From: CBDCWO01 sp965223405
GTDB lineage: Bacteria; Bacteroidota; Bacteroidia; Chitinophagales; Saprospiraceae
Reading direction: 5' to 3'
Assembly: GCA_965223405.1 (NCBI GenBank)
Contig: CBDCWO010000006.1
Location: forward strand, 3,968,001-4,032,000
Length of the DNA stretch: 64,000 bases
How positions within the stretch are numbered: the first letter of the stretch is position 1; each line of letters starts with the position of its first letter. The translations under genes and the position numbers were made by a program. The notes under the pieces are model-generated. The model was not told the DNA's origin. It saw only the letters and a list, made by a program, of their open reading frames with translations, and searched no databases. Of this stretch, positions 16,634 through 26,343 are shown one piece after another.

Positions 16634-19126
16634 ATGAAAAACATAGGTGTACTTTTTGCTCTTTTGGCAATCTGGATAAGCTGTAATCCCATTGATGATC
16701 AAAGTTTTGAATATAAAATACAGAATAATCCATTGAAGACCCCCTGGACTGAGGCAGTAGATCCTGAGGCTCCGCATTCTCAATATCCCCGGCCACAGAT
16801 GATCAGGGGTGACTATTACAATTTGAATGGATTGTGGGATTATGCAATATTGGAGGATACCAATTCAATACCGAAAAAATGGGATGGAAAGATATTAGTA
16901 CCATATCCTGTTGAGTCAGCACTCTCAGGTGTTAAAAAGATGGTAGGTGAAAACCAGGCGTTATGGTATGAAAAAATATTTATTGCGGATTCCAGCTTTA
17001 TTTTTCAGGATGTTCTGTTACACTTCGGAGCAGTGGACTGGGAGTCTCAAGTTTGGCTTAATGGGGGCAAGTTGGGTACACATCGCGGAGGATATGATCG
17101 ATTTTCATTTGATATCTCAGGCAAAGTACAAGTAGGGGAAAATACGTTGCGGGTCAAAGTTTGGGATCCAACGAATACCTATTCACAACCCATTGGTAAA
17201 CAAAAACTCACCCCTGGTGGTATTTTTTATACGCCTACTACGGGAATTTGGCAAACCGTATGGATGGAAACGGTTCATTCGGATATTTATATTCGTGATT
17301 TGAAGATCAGTCCGAATTACGATTTGGGAAATGTACAGGTCAACTGCGATCTTGGGGGTACCAATACGGAGGTATTTACCTTGCAAGCTCAAATATCCCT
17401 GGGAGATCGAGTGATTCTGGTCCACAATGCCGGAGGAATTCATCATATTACTTTTACCATGCCATCTTTTGAAGGATGGACTCCGGATAATCCGGTCCTT
17501 TATGATTTGAAAATAAGAATTATTCAAAATGGAATAGAAAAAGATGTAGTCCAGTCTTACTTTGGAATGCGTAAAGTGACCATTGGAAAGGATAAAGCTG
17601 GATTTCAGAGAATTTTACTCAACGACAAATATGTCTTTCAAACCGGAATGCTCGATCAGGGATATTGGCCCGACGGACTTTATACTCCGGCTTCTGAAGA
17701 AGCCTTGTGGTATGACCTGGAGATGACCAAAGCCATGGGATTCAATATGCTGCGCAAGCATGTAAAAGTGGAATGGCCGGATTTCTACCACGCTTGTGAC
17801 CGCCTGGGTATATTGGTGTGGCAAGATATGCCTAATGGGGATAAAAAGATCTCACCTACAGAACCCGATATTATCCGCACTCCGGAATCTGCTGCACAAT
17901 TTGAGAATGAATTGCATCGGATGATTGACCAGCATTACAATCATCCTTCCATCATCATTTGGGTTCCTTTCAACGAAGGTTGGGGACAATATCAGACTGC
18001 CGGAATAGTAGACAAAATTAAATCCTGGGATTCTACACGTTTGGTAATCAATACCAGCGGCTGGGCGGATCGAGGAGTTGGAGATATTATGGATATGCAT
18101 CATTATCCGGATCCCAAAATGCCTGCACCGGAGAAAAATCGGGCCATAGTATTGGGAGAATTTGGAGGCCTTGGTCTATTCGAGTCAGGACATACCTGGG
18201 AACAGAATAATTGGGGCTATGCCAAGTTAAACTCTCAAGCCGATTTAGCGGATAAACTGGAGTCTTTCTACAGCCAAGTGTGGGATTTTGCAAGAGCTGG
18301 ATTAAGTGCTGCAGTATATACTCAAATTTCTGATGTGGAAACTGAAACCAACGGTTTAATGACCTATGATCGGAAAATAGTCAAAGTGGATACCGCATTC
18401 ATGAGATCATTGAATACCAACCAGTTTTTACGTGCACCGCTCATTTCACCAAAGACTAATTTATTCAATGAATCCGTTTCGGTAGCGTTGACCTCGGAGC
18501 CGGGATTGAAAATATATTATACTACAGATCGCACACCACCCAAGGAGAACAGTGAATTATATCAAGGGCCTTTTGAGCTGTCTGAAGAAACCTTATTACA
18601 GGCCATTTCGGTAAACGATGATTTCGAACACAGTAGGATAGCGCATCGCCTGTTCAAAAAAATTGATCGAATTAAACCGGAGTATGGTGCTCCTTATGCT
18701 GATAAATATGCAGCCGGTGGTGATTTTGCGCTGGTAGATGGAGTAATGGGCATGCAGGAATATGGACAAGGTGGATGGCAGGGATTTGAAGGAAATCAGG
18801 TGGATGTAACTGTAGATCTGGGTGAAGAAACACGTATTTCGAATATTGAAACTCATTTTCTTCAGGATCAGCAGGCGTGGATCTTTTTACCCGTATCAAT
18901 TGAAATTGAAGTTTCCTCCGACAATAAGTTATGGAAAAACGTTTATTCTGTAACTCATGATATCGTACAAGATGACAATAAATACATTCTCATGGTAAAT
19001 CCAGAATTGACAGAAACTGCCCGGTATATCAGGATTAAAGCTGAAAATATGGGCATCTGTCCGGACTGGCATGTTGGGAAAGGAGGTAAAACATGGGTCT
19101 TCATTGATGAAATTATTGTAAATTAA
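16634..19126 (+). CDS. GH2-family glycosidase lipoprotein (beta-galactosidase/glucuronidase type)
   Basis: 830 aa from the ATG at 16634 (a TTG sits directly before it). The lipoprotein signal ends in IWISC. A sugar-binding sandwich (LNGLWDYAILED, VDWESQVWLNGGKLGTHRGG), an Ig-like middle domain and a TIM barrel follow. The likely acid/base is Glu448 in VPFNEGWG and the likely nucleophile is Glu509 in VLGEFGG. The C-terminus adds a chitobiase-C-like module (IYYTTDRTPPKENSELYQGP) and the tail module (LVDGVMGM, GWQGFEGNQVDVTVDLGEE, WVFIDEIIVN) shared with the neighbouring GH20 and GH29 enzymes. The exact sugar is not fixed by these motifs. The OmpA-like gene follows after 4 bases. Confidence 0.9.
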   Translation: MKNIGVLFALLAIWISCNPIDDQSFEYKIQNNPLKTPWTEAVDPEAPHSQYPRPQMIRGDYYNLNGLWDYAILEDTNSIPKKWDGKILVPYPVESALSGVKKMVGENQALWYEKIFIADSSFIFQDVLLHFGAVDWESQVWLNGGKLGTHRGGYDRFSFDISGKVQVGENTLRVKVWDPTNTYSQPIGKQKLTPGGIFYTPTTGIWQTVWMETVHSDIYIRDLKISPNYDLGNVQVNCDLGGTNTEVFTLQAQISLGDRVILVHNAGGIHHITFTMPSFEGWTPDNPVLYDLKIRIIQNGIEKDVVQSYFGMRKVTIGKDKAGFQRILLNDKYVFQTGMLDQGYWPDGLYTPASEEALWYDLEMTKAMGFNMLRKHVKVEWPDFYHACDRLGILVWQDMPNGDKKISPTEPDIIRTPESAAQFENELHRMIDQHYNHPSIIIWVPFNEGWGQYQTAGIVDKIKSWDSTRLVINTSGWADRGVGDIMDMHHYPDPKMPAPEKNRAIVLGEFGGLGLFESGHTWEQNNWGYAKLNSQADLADKLESFYSQVWDFARAGLSAAVYTQISDVETETNGLMTYDRKIVKVDTAFMRSLNTNQFLRAPLISPKTNLFNESVSVALTSEPGLKIYYTTDRTPPKENSELYQGPFELSEETLLQAISVNDDFEHSRIAHRLFKKIDRIKPEYGAPYADKYAAGGDFALVDGVMGMQEYGQGGWQGFEGNQVDVTVDLGEETRISNIETHFLQDQQAWIFLPVSIEIEVSSDNKLWKNVYSVTHDIVQDDNKYILMVNPELTETARYIRIKAENMGICPDWHVGKGGKTWVFIDEIIVN

Positions 19127-19130
19127 ACTC

Positions 19131-19559
19131 ATGAATAGAGTTTTTTTGATAATTATGGGCATTTTGGCTTCTGTGTCAGCAATCACCCAGGAGTATTCCA
19201 CTCCAGGGGAGGATAAGCCCTATTTGATAAAAAGCATCTTTTTTGGTGGAGGAAGTTACTTCATCGATGACGATCAAATTCAGGAATTATATCAGTTTCT
19301 CGACGAAGTCATCCTGGAAAATTATGAAATTCATCTCCATGGTCATACCGACAATATTGGGGGAGTTGAATACAATAAATGGCTTTCTAAAATGCGTAAT
19401 GAATCCGTACGGCGGATCCTGATTGAAAAGCCGGTTATCGAAAACACCATATTCATTAAAGATCACGGACTTTTTAATCCGCATTTTGATAACAACACCT
19501 GGGAAGGCCGTCGAAAAAACCGTCGGGTCGATGTGGTTCTTTGGCCTAAACCTGCTTAA
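19131..19559 (+). CDS. small OmpA-family C-terminal-domain protein
   Basis: 142 aa with a signal peptide (LIIMGILASVSAITQ). The OmpA-like peptidoglycan-binding core is visible: FGGGSYFIDDDQIQELYQFL, EIHLHGHTDNIGGVEYNKWL, then RNESVRRILI and the closing EGRRKNRRVDVVLWP. The domain covers almost the whole protein and no membrane barrel is present, so it is probably a periplasmic protein that binds the cell wall. It starts 4 bases after the GH2 stop, which suggests co-transcription, though a role in glycan use is not evident. Confidence 0.85.
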   Translation: MNRVFLIIMGILASVSAITQEYSTPGEDKPYLIKSIFFGGGSYFIDDDQIQELYQFLDEVILENYEIHLHGHTDNIGGVEYNKWLSKMRNESVRRILIEKPVIENTIFIKDHGLFNPHFDNNTWEGRRKNRRVDVVLWPKPA

Positions 19560-19773
19560 CCGGTAAATCAACCTCTATCTTAATCAAATCAGCTACTGAA
19601 TCTAAAATATTCAAGTTAGACATAATACACCAGAGCCACTCAAGATTGTGGGCAGTACCATAAGTTGCTTAGATCGATTTTAAAATTGCGAATTTTTAAT
19701 ATATGTCAGCCAAAAATTAGAATAATAGGCACTAAAATTCAAACTTTGCAGTAGATCTAACCGGTTTTGTATT

Positions 19774-22700
19774 ATGATACTATTTTTTGGTGATGTAAAT
19801 GATCAAATATTTGCCGTTCAGGTAAGTGAACCTCTTGATAATCATGATGTTGAAAAATTAATCTGGCTTTTTGGAAATCAACCCAAGTTAGCGGAGAAAA
19901 GCATAGATCGGGGATTTATCGGGCCAAGAGCAACAATGGTAACTCCCTGGAGTACGAATGCAGTCGAGATAACCCAAAATATGGGTATTCCTTCCATCCT
20001 AAGAATCGAAGAATTTCATGCGATAGAGAAGAGTAGTGATGGATTTGATCCCATGCTCAGACAAAAATATTCCAAACTAGATCAGATAATCTTTGATATC
20101 CATATTGAACCGAATCCGGTTTTGCCGATCGATGATATAGCTGCTTTTAACCAAGCTGAAGGACTGGCTCTCAGCGCGGATGAGATCGAATATCTCCAAC
20201 AGGTGTCCAATCGATTGGGTCGGCCACTGACAGATTCTGAGGTATTTGGTTTTTCTCAGGTAAATAGTGAGCATTGTCGACACAAGATTTTCAATGGTAC
20301 CTTTATTATAGATGGTATTCCTATGGAAAATTCTTTATTCAGCCTGATAAAGAAAACCGCTCGGGAAAATCCTAACGACATCGTATCCGCTTATAAAGAC
20401 AATGTGGCTTTTCTGGCCGGTCCGGAAGCCATTCAATTTGCACCTAAGAATCCTGAAAGAGCCGATTATTATCAAAAGGAGCCCTTCGATTCGATCTTGT
20501 CTCTTAAAGCGGAAACGCACAACTTTCCCACCACGGTGGAACCTTTCAATGGTGCTGCTACAGGTTCCGGAGGAGAAATTCGGGATCGAATGGCCGGAGG
20601 TAAAGGATCCATCCCTTTGGCGGGGACTGCCGTATATATGACCTCTTATTCCAGATTGTCAGACAACCGGTCATGGGAAAATGGAATGGCAGAACGAAAA
20701 TGGTTGTATCAAACCCCAATAGATATCTTGATTAAGGCCTCTAATGGTGCTTCTGATTTTGGAAATAAGTTTGGTCAGCCATTGATATCGGGATCGCTGT
20801 TTACTTTCGAGCATCAGGAACACAACCGAAAATTGGGCTATGACAAAGTAATCATGCTTGCCGGGGGAATTGGATATGGCAAATTATTGCAAGCTCAAAA
20901 GGATACACCGGCTAAAGGCGATCGGATAATCATCATGGGAGGAGATAATTATCGCATAGGAATGGGTGGTGCAGCCGTATCAAGTGCTAACACCGGGGAA
21001 TTTTCTTCCGGGTTGGAACTGAACGCAGTACAGCGATCTAATCCTGAAATGCAAAAACGAGTAGCCAATGCCATCCGTGCTATGGTTGAAAGCGAAGTCA
21101 ATACCATTGTATCGATCCATGACCACGGAGCCGGAGGCCATTTAAATTGTCTTTCTGAATTAGTGGAAGAAACCGGAGGGAAAATCGATTTGGATAAACT
21201 GCCAATTGGAGATCCAACGCTATCTGCCAAAGAAATTATTGGCAATGAATCTCAGGAAAGAATGGGGCTGGTAATTAGTCCCAAGGATTTAAAATTATTG
21301 CAAACTATCGCTCAAAGAGAAAGGGCTCCACTTTATGATGTGGGTGAAGTAACAGATAATGCAAGATTTACATTTCAGGCTGGCAAAACGGGTGAAAAAC
21401 CGATGGACTTGATGCTCTCCGATATGTTTGGAAGTTCTCCGAAGACTCTTATGGAAGATATCAAACTAAGGAGGAATTATGAGGATGTACATATTGATGG
21501 ATCTAAAATCTATCAATCCGCTAAACAAATGTTGCGGTTGGAAGCGGTAGCATGTAAAGATTGGCTTACCAATAAAGTGGATCGCTGTGTGGGAGGTAGA
21601 GTAGCTAAACAACAATGTGTAGGACCATTACAGTTGCCCTTAAATAACTGTGGGGTTATGGCGCTGGATTTTGAAAGTGTCGAAGGTATCGCAACGTCCA
21701 TTGGTCATGCACCTATCAGCGGATTGATTGATGCGGGTAGCGGAGCTCGTAATGCCATTGCCGAAGCTTTGACCAATATCATCTGGGCACCCCTTAAAAA
21801 TGGACTCGCTTCCGTTTCTCTTTCTGCGAATTGGATGTGGCCTTGTCGTAATGAAGGTGAAGACACCCGATTGTATGAGGCAGTAAAAGCAGTTTCTGAC
21901 TTCTGCATTCAGATAGGAATTAACGTGCCTACAGGCAAAGATTCCTTGTCCATGAAACAACAGTATCCTGACGATCAGGTCATCGCCCCGGGAACGGTAA
22001 TCATTTCAACAGTTGGGAACTGTACAGATATTACCAACATCATCGAACCGGTTTTCAAAGTGGAAGGAGGACCGATCTATTACATAAATCTTTCAGGAGA
22101 TGAACACAAGTTAGGCGGATCTTCATATGCTCAGGTTCAGAATAAAATTGGTTCCGAGACTCCAGACATTGTTGATGCAGTGGCTTTTGGAAAGGTGTTC
22201 AATCGATTACAGCAGTTGATCAAAGAGAAAAAAATTATTGCCGGTCACGATATTTCGTCCGGAGGCTTGTTGACCACACTTTTGGAAATGTGTTTCGCAG
22301 ATGTCGATTTGGCGGCTGAGGTAGACCTTTCCTCATTGAACCATCCGGAGATTGTAACTCTATTGTTTGCAGAAAACTGTGGTATAGTCTTTCAAGCGGT
22401 GGATTCGGAAATTGAAGAGGTATTCGAAGCGGATCAAATAGATATCCAACGGATCGGTAAGGTAACCAGAGGAAAAACCTTATTTATACAAAATGGCTGG
22501 GCGAAGTACCGTTTTGAAATTCCTGAGTTCAGAGATGTCTGGTATGAGACTTCCTGGTTACTGGATCAAAGACAATCTGGGAAAAAATTGGCGAAAGAGC
22601 GGTTTGACAACTACAAACACCAACCCTTGCAATACCGGTTTCCCCAAAGTTTTAAAGGTCAGGTAGTCGATAGAGAGGATCTTCAGGAACGACCTAAAGC

Positions 22701-23436
22701 GGCTATTATTCGCGAAAAAGGCAGTAATTCCGAACGTGAATTGGCTCATGCCTTGTATTTGGCTGGATTTGATGTGAAGGATATTCACATGACTGATCTA
22801 ATCTCCGGAAAAGAAGACCTGACTGACATTCGTTTCCTGGGAGCGGTAGGAGGTTTTTCTAACTCTGACGTGCTGGGTTCAGCTAAAGGATGGGCAGGAG
22901 CTTTCTTGTACAATAGCAAGGCCAAAGCCTCATTGGAAAATTTCTTTAAGCGCGACGATGTACTATCCATTGGAATCTGTAATGGCTGTCAATTGTTTAT
23001 TGAATTGAACTTGATCAATCCGGAACATTCATTAAAGTCTAGTATGGGTTTTAATGACTCTCACAAACACGAGAGTGCTTTCACCTCGGTGGAGATTTTG
23101 GATAACCAATCCATTATGCTCTCAGGTCTTTCCGGAAATAAGTTAGGAGTTTGGATCTCTCATGGAGAAGGAAAATTCCAACTTCCTATGCCTGAAAAAG
23201 AGTACCATATAGTTGCCAAATATGGATACAAGGACTACCCAGCCAATCCGAATGGCAGTGATTACAATACCGCTATGATGTGTACTCCTGACGGTCGTCA
23301 CCTGGTCACGATGCCGCATATCGAACGTTCTATCTTTCCCTGGAATTGGGCTTATTACCAACCTGGAAGGGACGATGAAGTGTCACCTTGGATAGAGGCA
23401 TTTGTCAACGCCAGGAAGTGGTTGGAAATCCATTAA
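19774..23436 (+). CDS. purL: phosphoribosylformylglycinamidine synthase (large single-chain PurL)
   Basis: 1220 aa. It combines the synthetase and glutaminase parts in one chain, as in proteobacteria and many Bacteroidota. Motifs: FGFSQVNSEHCRHKIFNGTF, SLKAETHNFPTTVEPFNGAA, VSIHDHGAGGHLNCLSELVE, PTGKDSLSMKQQYP. The C-terminal glutamine amidotransferase has its GxCxG nucleophile at Cys1069 (IGICNGCQLF) and His/Glu in WISHGEGKFQLP. It catalyses FGAR + glutamine + ATP to FGAM in purine synthesis. It is a housekeeping gene on its own, preceded by a 214-base gap and followed by repeat-filled DNA. Confidence 0.97.
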   Translation: MILFFGDVNDQIFAVQVSEPLDNHDVEKLIWLFGNQPKLAEKSIDRGFIGPRATMVTPWSTNAVEITQNMGIPSILRIEEFHAIEKSSDGFDPMLRQKYSKLDQIIFDIHIEPNPVLPIDDIAAFNQAEGLALSADEIEYLQQVSNRLGRPLTDSEVFGFSQVNSEHCRHKIFNGTFIIDGIPMENSLFSLIKKTARENPNDIVSAYKDNVAFLAGPEAIQFAPKNPERADYYQKEPFDSILSLKAETHNFPTTVEPFNGAATGSGGEIRDRMAGGKGSIPLAGTAVYMTSYSRLSDNRSWENGMAERKWLYQTPIDILIKASNGASDFGNKFGQPLISGSLFTFEHQEHNRKLGYDKVIMLAGGIGYGKLLQAQKDTPAKGDRIIIMGGDNYRIGMGGAAVSSANTGEFSSGLELNAVQRSNPEMQKRVANAIRAMVESEVNTIVSIHDHGAGGHLNCLSELVEETGGKIDLDKLPIGDPTLSAKEIIGNESQERMGLVISPKDLKLLQTIAQRERAPLYDVGEVTDNARFTFQAGKTGEKPMDLMLSDMFGSSPKTLMEDIKLRRNYEDVHIDGSKIYQSAKQMLRLEAVACKDWLTNKVDRCVGGRVAKQQCVGPLQLPLNNCGVMALDFESVEGIATSIGHAPISGLIDAGSGARNAIAEALTNIIWAPLKNGLASVSLSANWMWPCRNEGEDTRLYEAVKAVSDFCIQIGINVPTGKDSLSMKQQYPDDQVIAPGTVIISTVGNCTDITNIIEPVFKVEGGPIYYINLSGDEHKLGGSSYAQVQNKIGSETPDIVDAVAFGKVFNRLQQLIKEKKIIAGHDISSGGLLTTLLEMCFADVDLAAEVDLSSLNHPEIVTLLFAENCGIVFQAVDSEIEEVFEADQIDIQRIGKVTRGKTLFIQNGWAKYRFEIPEFRDVWYETSWLLDQRQSGKKLAKERFDNYKHQPLQYRFPQSFKGQVVDREDLQERPKAAIIREKGSNSERELAHALYLAGFDVKDIHMTDLISGKEDLTDIRFLGAVGGFSNSDVLGSAKGWAGAFLYNSKAKASLENFFKRDDVLSIGICNGCQLFIELNLINPEHSLKSSMGFNDSHKHESAFTSVEILDNQSIMLSGLSGNKLGVWISHGEGKFQLPMPEKEYHIVAKYGYKDYPANPNGSDYNTAMMCTPDGRHLVTMPHIERSIFPWNWAYYQPGRDDEVSPWIEAFVNARKWLEIH

Positions 23437-23710
23437 TGACGAAGACAGAAAACAGAGGTCAGAAATCAGTGACTGAGCCACATACAACGATCACCGATCA
23501 CTGTTGACCGATATTGAGAATGTGTGGGTGTAGTATCCAAAAGGATATATTTATAGCCAGATGACAAAAGTCAGGAAACAGACACTGCCGCATGTACACC
23601 CATCCCCTATGACCGACAACCGATCACCTTCCAGATCACCGATCATCTTATTCTGCCATTTACAACCCGAATCCTGAAACCTGAAACCCAATACCTGTAT
23701 CAACCCCCGA

Positions 23711-23787
23711 CAACCGATCACTGGTCTTGCCAGAGATCTATGGCAGGCAAAACATTTCCACCGGACAGGCTTTAAGTCATTTGATTT
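23711..23787 (+). repeat. dispersed repeat unit A, copy 1
   Basis: Aligns without gaps to 33001-33077 with a handful of substitutions. The identical core includes GAGATCTATGGCAGGCAAAA and CCGGACAGGCTTT. It does not look like a coding fragment or a known IS end. Confidence 0.85.
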
Positions 23788-24097
23788 ATGACATTACACA
23801 TCCCGATCACCGACCCCCAACCACCGACAACCATCACGTTATTCAGGCATCTACAATCTACCACCCGATACCTGAACATCAGCTTTTGGCCATTGGCGAT
23901 TGGCCTATTTCTTCATTCGGTTTTCAATTACTCAATTAAGCTTTTTTGATGATTACTAATGAAGGAAATTACATGAGTAAAGTGCAATAATCCGCATTTG
24001 TGAAATGGCGTGAAAAATTGATTGAAAATCTAACTAACTCGTTTCCATTTCTAAATTGTGGTATGAAAATCCCGATTCTCGAATCTCGAGGATTCGG

Positions 24098-24197
24098 AAC
24101 AATTATTGCGGTCTTCAGCGCTCGGTGTTTTGCTTCAGAGGTATTAGTTCCAGGATTGAATCTGGCCGTTCGGGGTTTTTCAAATTGGATTGAAGCT
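24098..24197 (+). repeat. dispersed repeat unit B, copy 1
   Basis: About 100 bases matching 32835-32935 with few differences and one indel. Both copies include GCGCTCGGTGTTTTGCTTCA and end in CAAATTGGATTGAAGCT. The order of A and B is swapped between the two loci. Confidence 0.85.
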
Positions 24198-24304
24198 ATC
24201 GATCACCGTCCCGATTACCGATCACCAACCACCGACAACCATCACGTTATTTAGGCATCTACAATCACCACCCGATACCTGTCACCTGATACCTGACACC
24301 TGAA

Positions 24305-25507
24305 TTATTGCAGCGTATCACAGAACTTCTTCATACGTCGACAGCCTTCCCGGAGATCTTGTTCGCTGACACCCAACGAAACCCTAAAACAAGGAGAACT
24401 CCCAAATGCTATTCCTGGAATCACCACAACTCCGACTTCATCCAGCAAAGATTTAGCTACCTCTGTGTCATTTGACAGCTGGTTTCCTTGAGCTGAAGTT
24501 TTACCAATTACATCCTGGCAAGTGATGTACATATAAAAGGCGCCTTGAGAACGTACATATTGCAACTGGGGTATTCGATCCAGTTCATCACAGAAAATAT
24601 CTCTGAGATTCTGGTAATAATTACTCTGCTTTTGATGTAAATCTTGAGGTCCGTTCAGGGCAGCGAGGGTGGCCATCTGGCTGATGCTACAGGCGTTGGT
24701 GGTTGATTGGGATGCGAGGGTAATAAGTGCACTGATCAAATGAGCCGGTCCTGCACCGTATCCTATCCTCCATCCAGTCATGTTATAGCCCTTGGATACC
24801 CCATTGGTTACCAGAGTTCGATCCTTTAGATCGGGAGCGACCTGACAGATATTATAGAACGGTCGATTATCAAAAATCACATGTTCATAAATATCATCGG
24901 AGAGTATAAAGGTATTTGGATACTCCCTTAATACTTCTGCTATAGCGGATAATTCCTCCTTTGTATACACCTTTCCGGTAGGGTTACTTGGAGAATTAAT
25001 AATTACCCACTTCACGTTGGAGGTCATTTTTTCCTCTAGATCTTCTTTTAACATGGTATATGCCGATTCACTCGTAGTCTCCAAAATGATTGGAGTACCG
25101 TCAGCCAATAAGACCATGTCGGGATAGGAGACCCAATGAGGAGCCGGGATAATGACTTCATCTCCTCTTGAAATGGTTGCCGTCAAAGCATTAAAAATGA
25201 TTTGCTTGGCCCCAACGCCAACCACGATCTCATCACTGCTGTATTCCAGTTGGTTGTCTCGTTTCAACTTCTCAACAACCGCCTCTTTTACAATCGGTAA
25301 TCCGGCAACCGGAGTATATTTTGTTACATTCTGGTTGATGGCTTCAATTCCTGCCGTTTTGATGTGATCCGGAGTATTAAAAAACGGCTCGCCGATGCCA
25401 AAATCAATCAGAGATTTTCCTTGTTGCTTTAAAGCGAATGCCCTGGAACCGATAACATCGGTTGCCGACTGTTTGACCTTAGAAAATCTTGGATGAACAG
25501 GGATCAT
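24305..25507 (-). CDS. PLP-dependent aminotransferase, class I (aspartate aminotransferase-like)
   Basis: 400 aa from the ATG at 25507. The open frame extends to 25630, but the 41 extra residues have no counterpart in the family and overlap repeat-adjacent DNA. The start IPVHPRFSKVKQSATDV matches the family N-terminus. Further motifs: FGIGEPFFNTPDHIKTAG, NSPSNPTGKVYTKEEL, the PLP-Lys region TNGVSKGYNMTGWRIGYGAG and the C-terminal Arg region SPCFRVSLGVS. It probably transfers the amino group between aspartate (or a related amino acid) and 2-oxoglutarate in the cytoplasm. The stop lies directly against the repeat block at 24302. Confidence 0.88.
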   Translation of the reverse strand: MIPVHPRFSKVKQSATDVIGSRAFALKQQGKSLIDFGIGEPFFNTPDHIKTAGIEAINQNVTKYTPVAGLPIVKEAVVEKLKRDNQLEYSSDEIVVGVGAKQIIFNALTATISRGDEVIIPAPHWVSYPDMVLLADGTPIILETTSESAYTMLKEDLEEKMTSNVKWVIINSPSNPTGKVYTKEELSAIAEVLREYPNTFILSDDIYEHVIFDNRPFYNICQVAPDLKDRTLVTNGVSKGYNMTGWRIGYGAGPAHLISALITLASQSTTNACSISQMATLAALNGPQDLHQKQSNYYQNLRDIFCDELDRIPQLQYVRSQGAFYMYITCQDVIGKTSAQGNQLSNDTEVAKSLLDEVGVVVIPGIAFGSSPCFRVSLGVSEQDLREGCRRMKKFCDTLQ

Positions 25508-25704
25508 ATCGGTCTGTTTTGGATCGTAAATATACTCCAATAATATTTTAGAAATTAGAAATGACACGACAGAAATCAGACTTTGAAATAAGACAATGTC
25601 ACGCACTATTCGCTCAGAACTCAGCACCAATGACGACAGGTATCAGGTATCAGGTTTTTGGGTGTCGAAGTTCGTCCATGCTGACAGCGAAGCTCGTCAG
25701 TACT
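25508..25704. repeat. intergenic region with CAGGTATC repeats and hairpin copy 2
   Basis: CAGGTATCAGGTATCAGG (25638-25655) is the reverse complement of the CCTGATACCTG units seen elsewhere. The 26-base element CATGCTGACAGCGAAGCTCG plus TCAGTA occupies 25677-25702 and is an exact inverted copy of 13512-13537. No gene is seen. Confidence 0.75.
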
Positions 25705-26340
25705 CTATCCTAATTTTTTCAAAAGGCGAATTATCTTTTTCTGCTTCGCCGGATAGGCTTCGGTTTCTTCCAATCTTTCTGTCAATATCGGACGGATAAG
25801 CATGTAGTCTTCCTTTTTTGCAATATCGACGGTCTTGATGGCATAAGTCGGAAATTGATTGATAGGAGCATTGCCTACATATTCCAACAGGATGGGGAAG
25901 CAGGTTTGATATAAATCGTCAGAAATTTTTGCTAATTCGATTAGGATAGCCACCCCATGATCTTTGGTAATTACACTACCCCGGTCCATTGCGGAAATGA
26001 TGACAGCAAGATGTTTTATGATCTCATCAGAGACCGTTGGGGTGATTTCATGCAGTGCAATCATACTTCCCCACACTAACCGGTTTCGCTTGGAGTGCAG
26101 TAATTCTATTAAATCCTCGATATAAGGAGTCAACCAATGGGGCTTTTCCCGGGCAATTTCATAAAGTGTTTTGATAGAGTCTTCCGGTACAAACTTTATT
26201 TTAGAGTCGAGATGATCAATTAGTTCTTCAACCGCTTTTAGATTGTTGGTTTGGACAATTTTCTGTGCTAATTCAATGTTGGGCTGTTCATCATTTCTGC
26301 CCAATTGCCGGGATAAATAGGGAATTACAGTCATAACCAT
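25705..26340 (-). CDS. HEAT-repeat-like helical protein
   Basis: 211 aa of repeated amphipathic helices (LKAVEELIDHLDSKIKFVPE, DSIKTLYEIAREKPHWLTPY, LVWGSMIALHEITPTVSDEI), typical of HEAT/ARM scaffolds. There is no signal peptide, so it is probably cytoplasmic. The first ATG is at 26340; a second at 26334 is equally possible. It starts 3 bases after the sulfatase stop, so the two genes form an operon. No catalytic motif is seen and the binding partner is unknown. Confidence 0.7.
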   Translation of the reverse strand: MVMTVIPYLSRQLGRNDEQPNIELAQKIVQTNNLKAVEELIDHLDSKIKFVPEDSIKTLYEIAREKPHWLTPYIEDLIELLHSKRNRLVWGSMIALHEITPTVSDEIIKHLAVIISAMDRGSVITKDHGVAILIELAKISDDLYQTCFPILLEYVGNAPINQFPTYAIKTVDIAKKEDYMLIRPILTERLEETEAYPAKQKKIIRLLKKLG

Positions 26341-26343
26341 ACA

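Larger units (their letters stand above)
23437..24304. repeat. 868-base gene-free region filled with mosaic repeats
   Basis: No gene is supported here. The region contains degenerate CCGATCACC/CCGACAACC runs (23484-23515, 23610-23655, 23700-23720, 23800-23840, 24198-24240) and CCTGAAACC/CCTGACACC runs (23675-23700, 24270-24302). It also holds three longer units: A (23711-23787), B (24098-24197) and C (about 23815-23876 and 24226-24282). Units A, B and C recur at 32.8-33.2 kb in a different order. Confidence 0.8.

Noticed and set aside
16406..16783. 125-codon minus-strand frame between the GH20-like and GH2 genes
   Set aside because: It overlaps the start of the GH2 gene antisense and shows no recognisable protein.
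24000..24254. 84-codon plus-strand reading frame
   Set aside because: It runs through repeat units B and C and has no protein-like features; the unit recurs elsewhere in other contexts.
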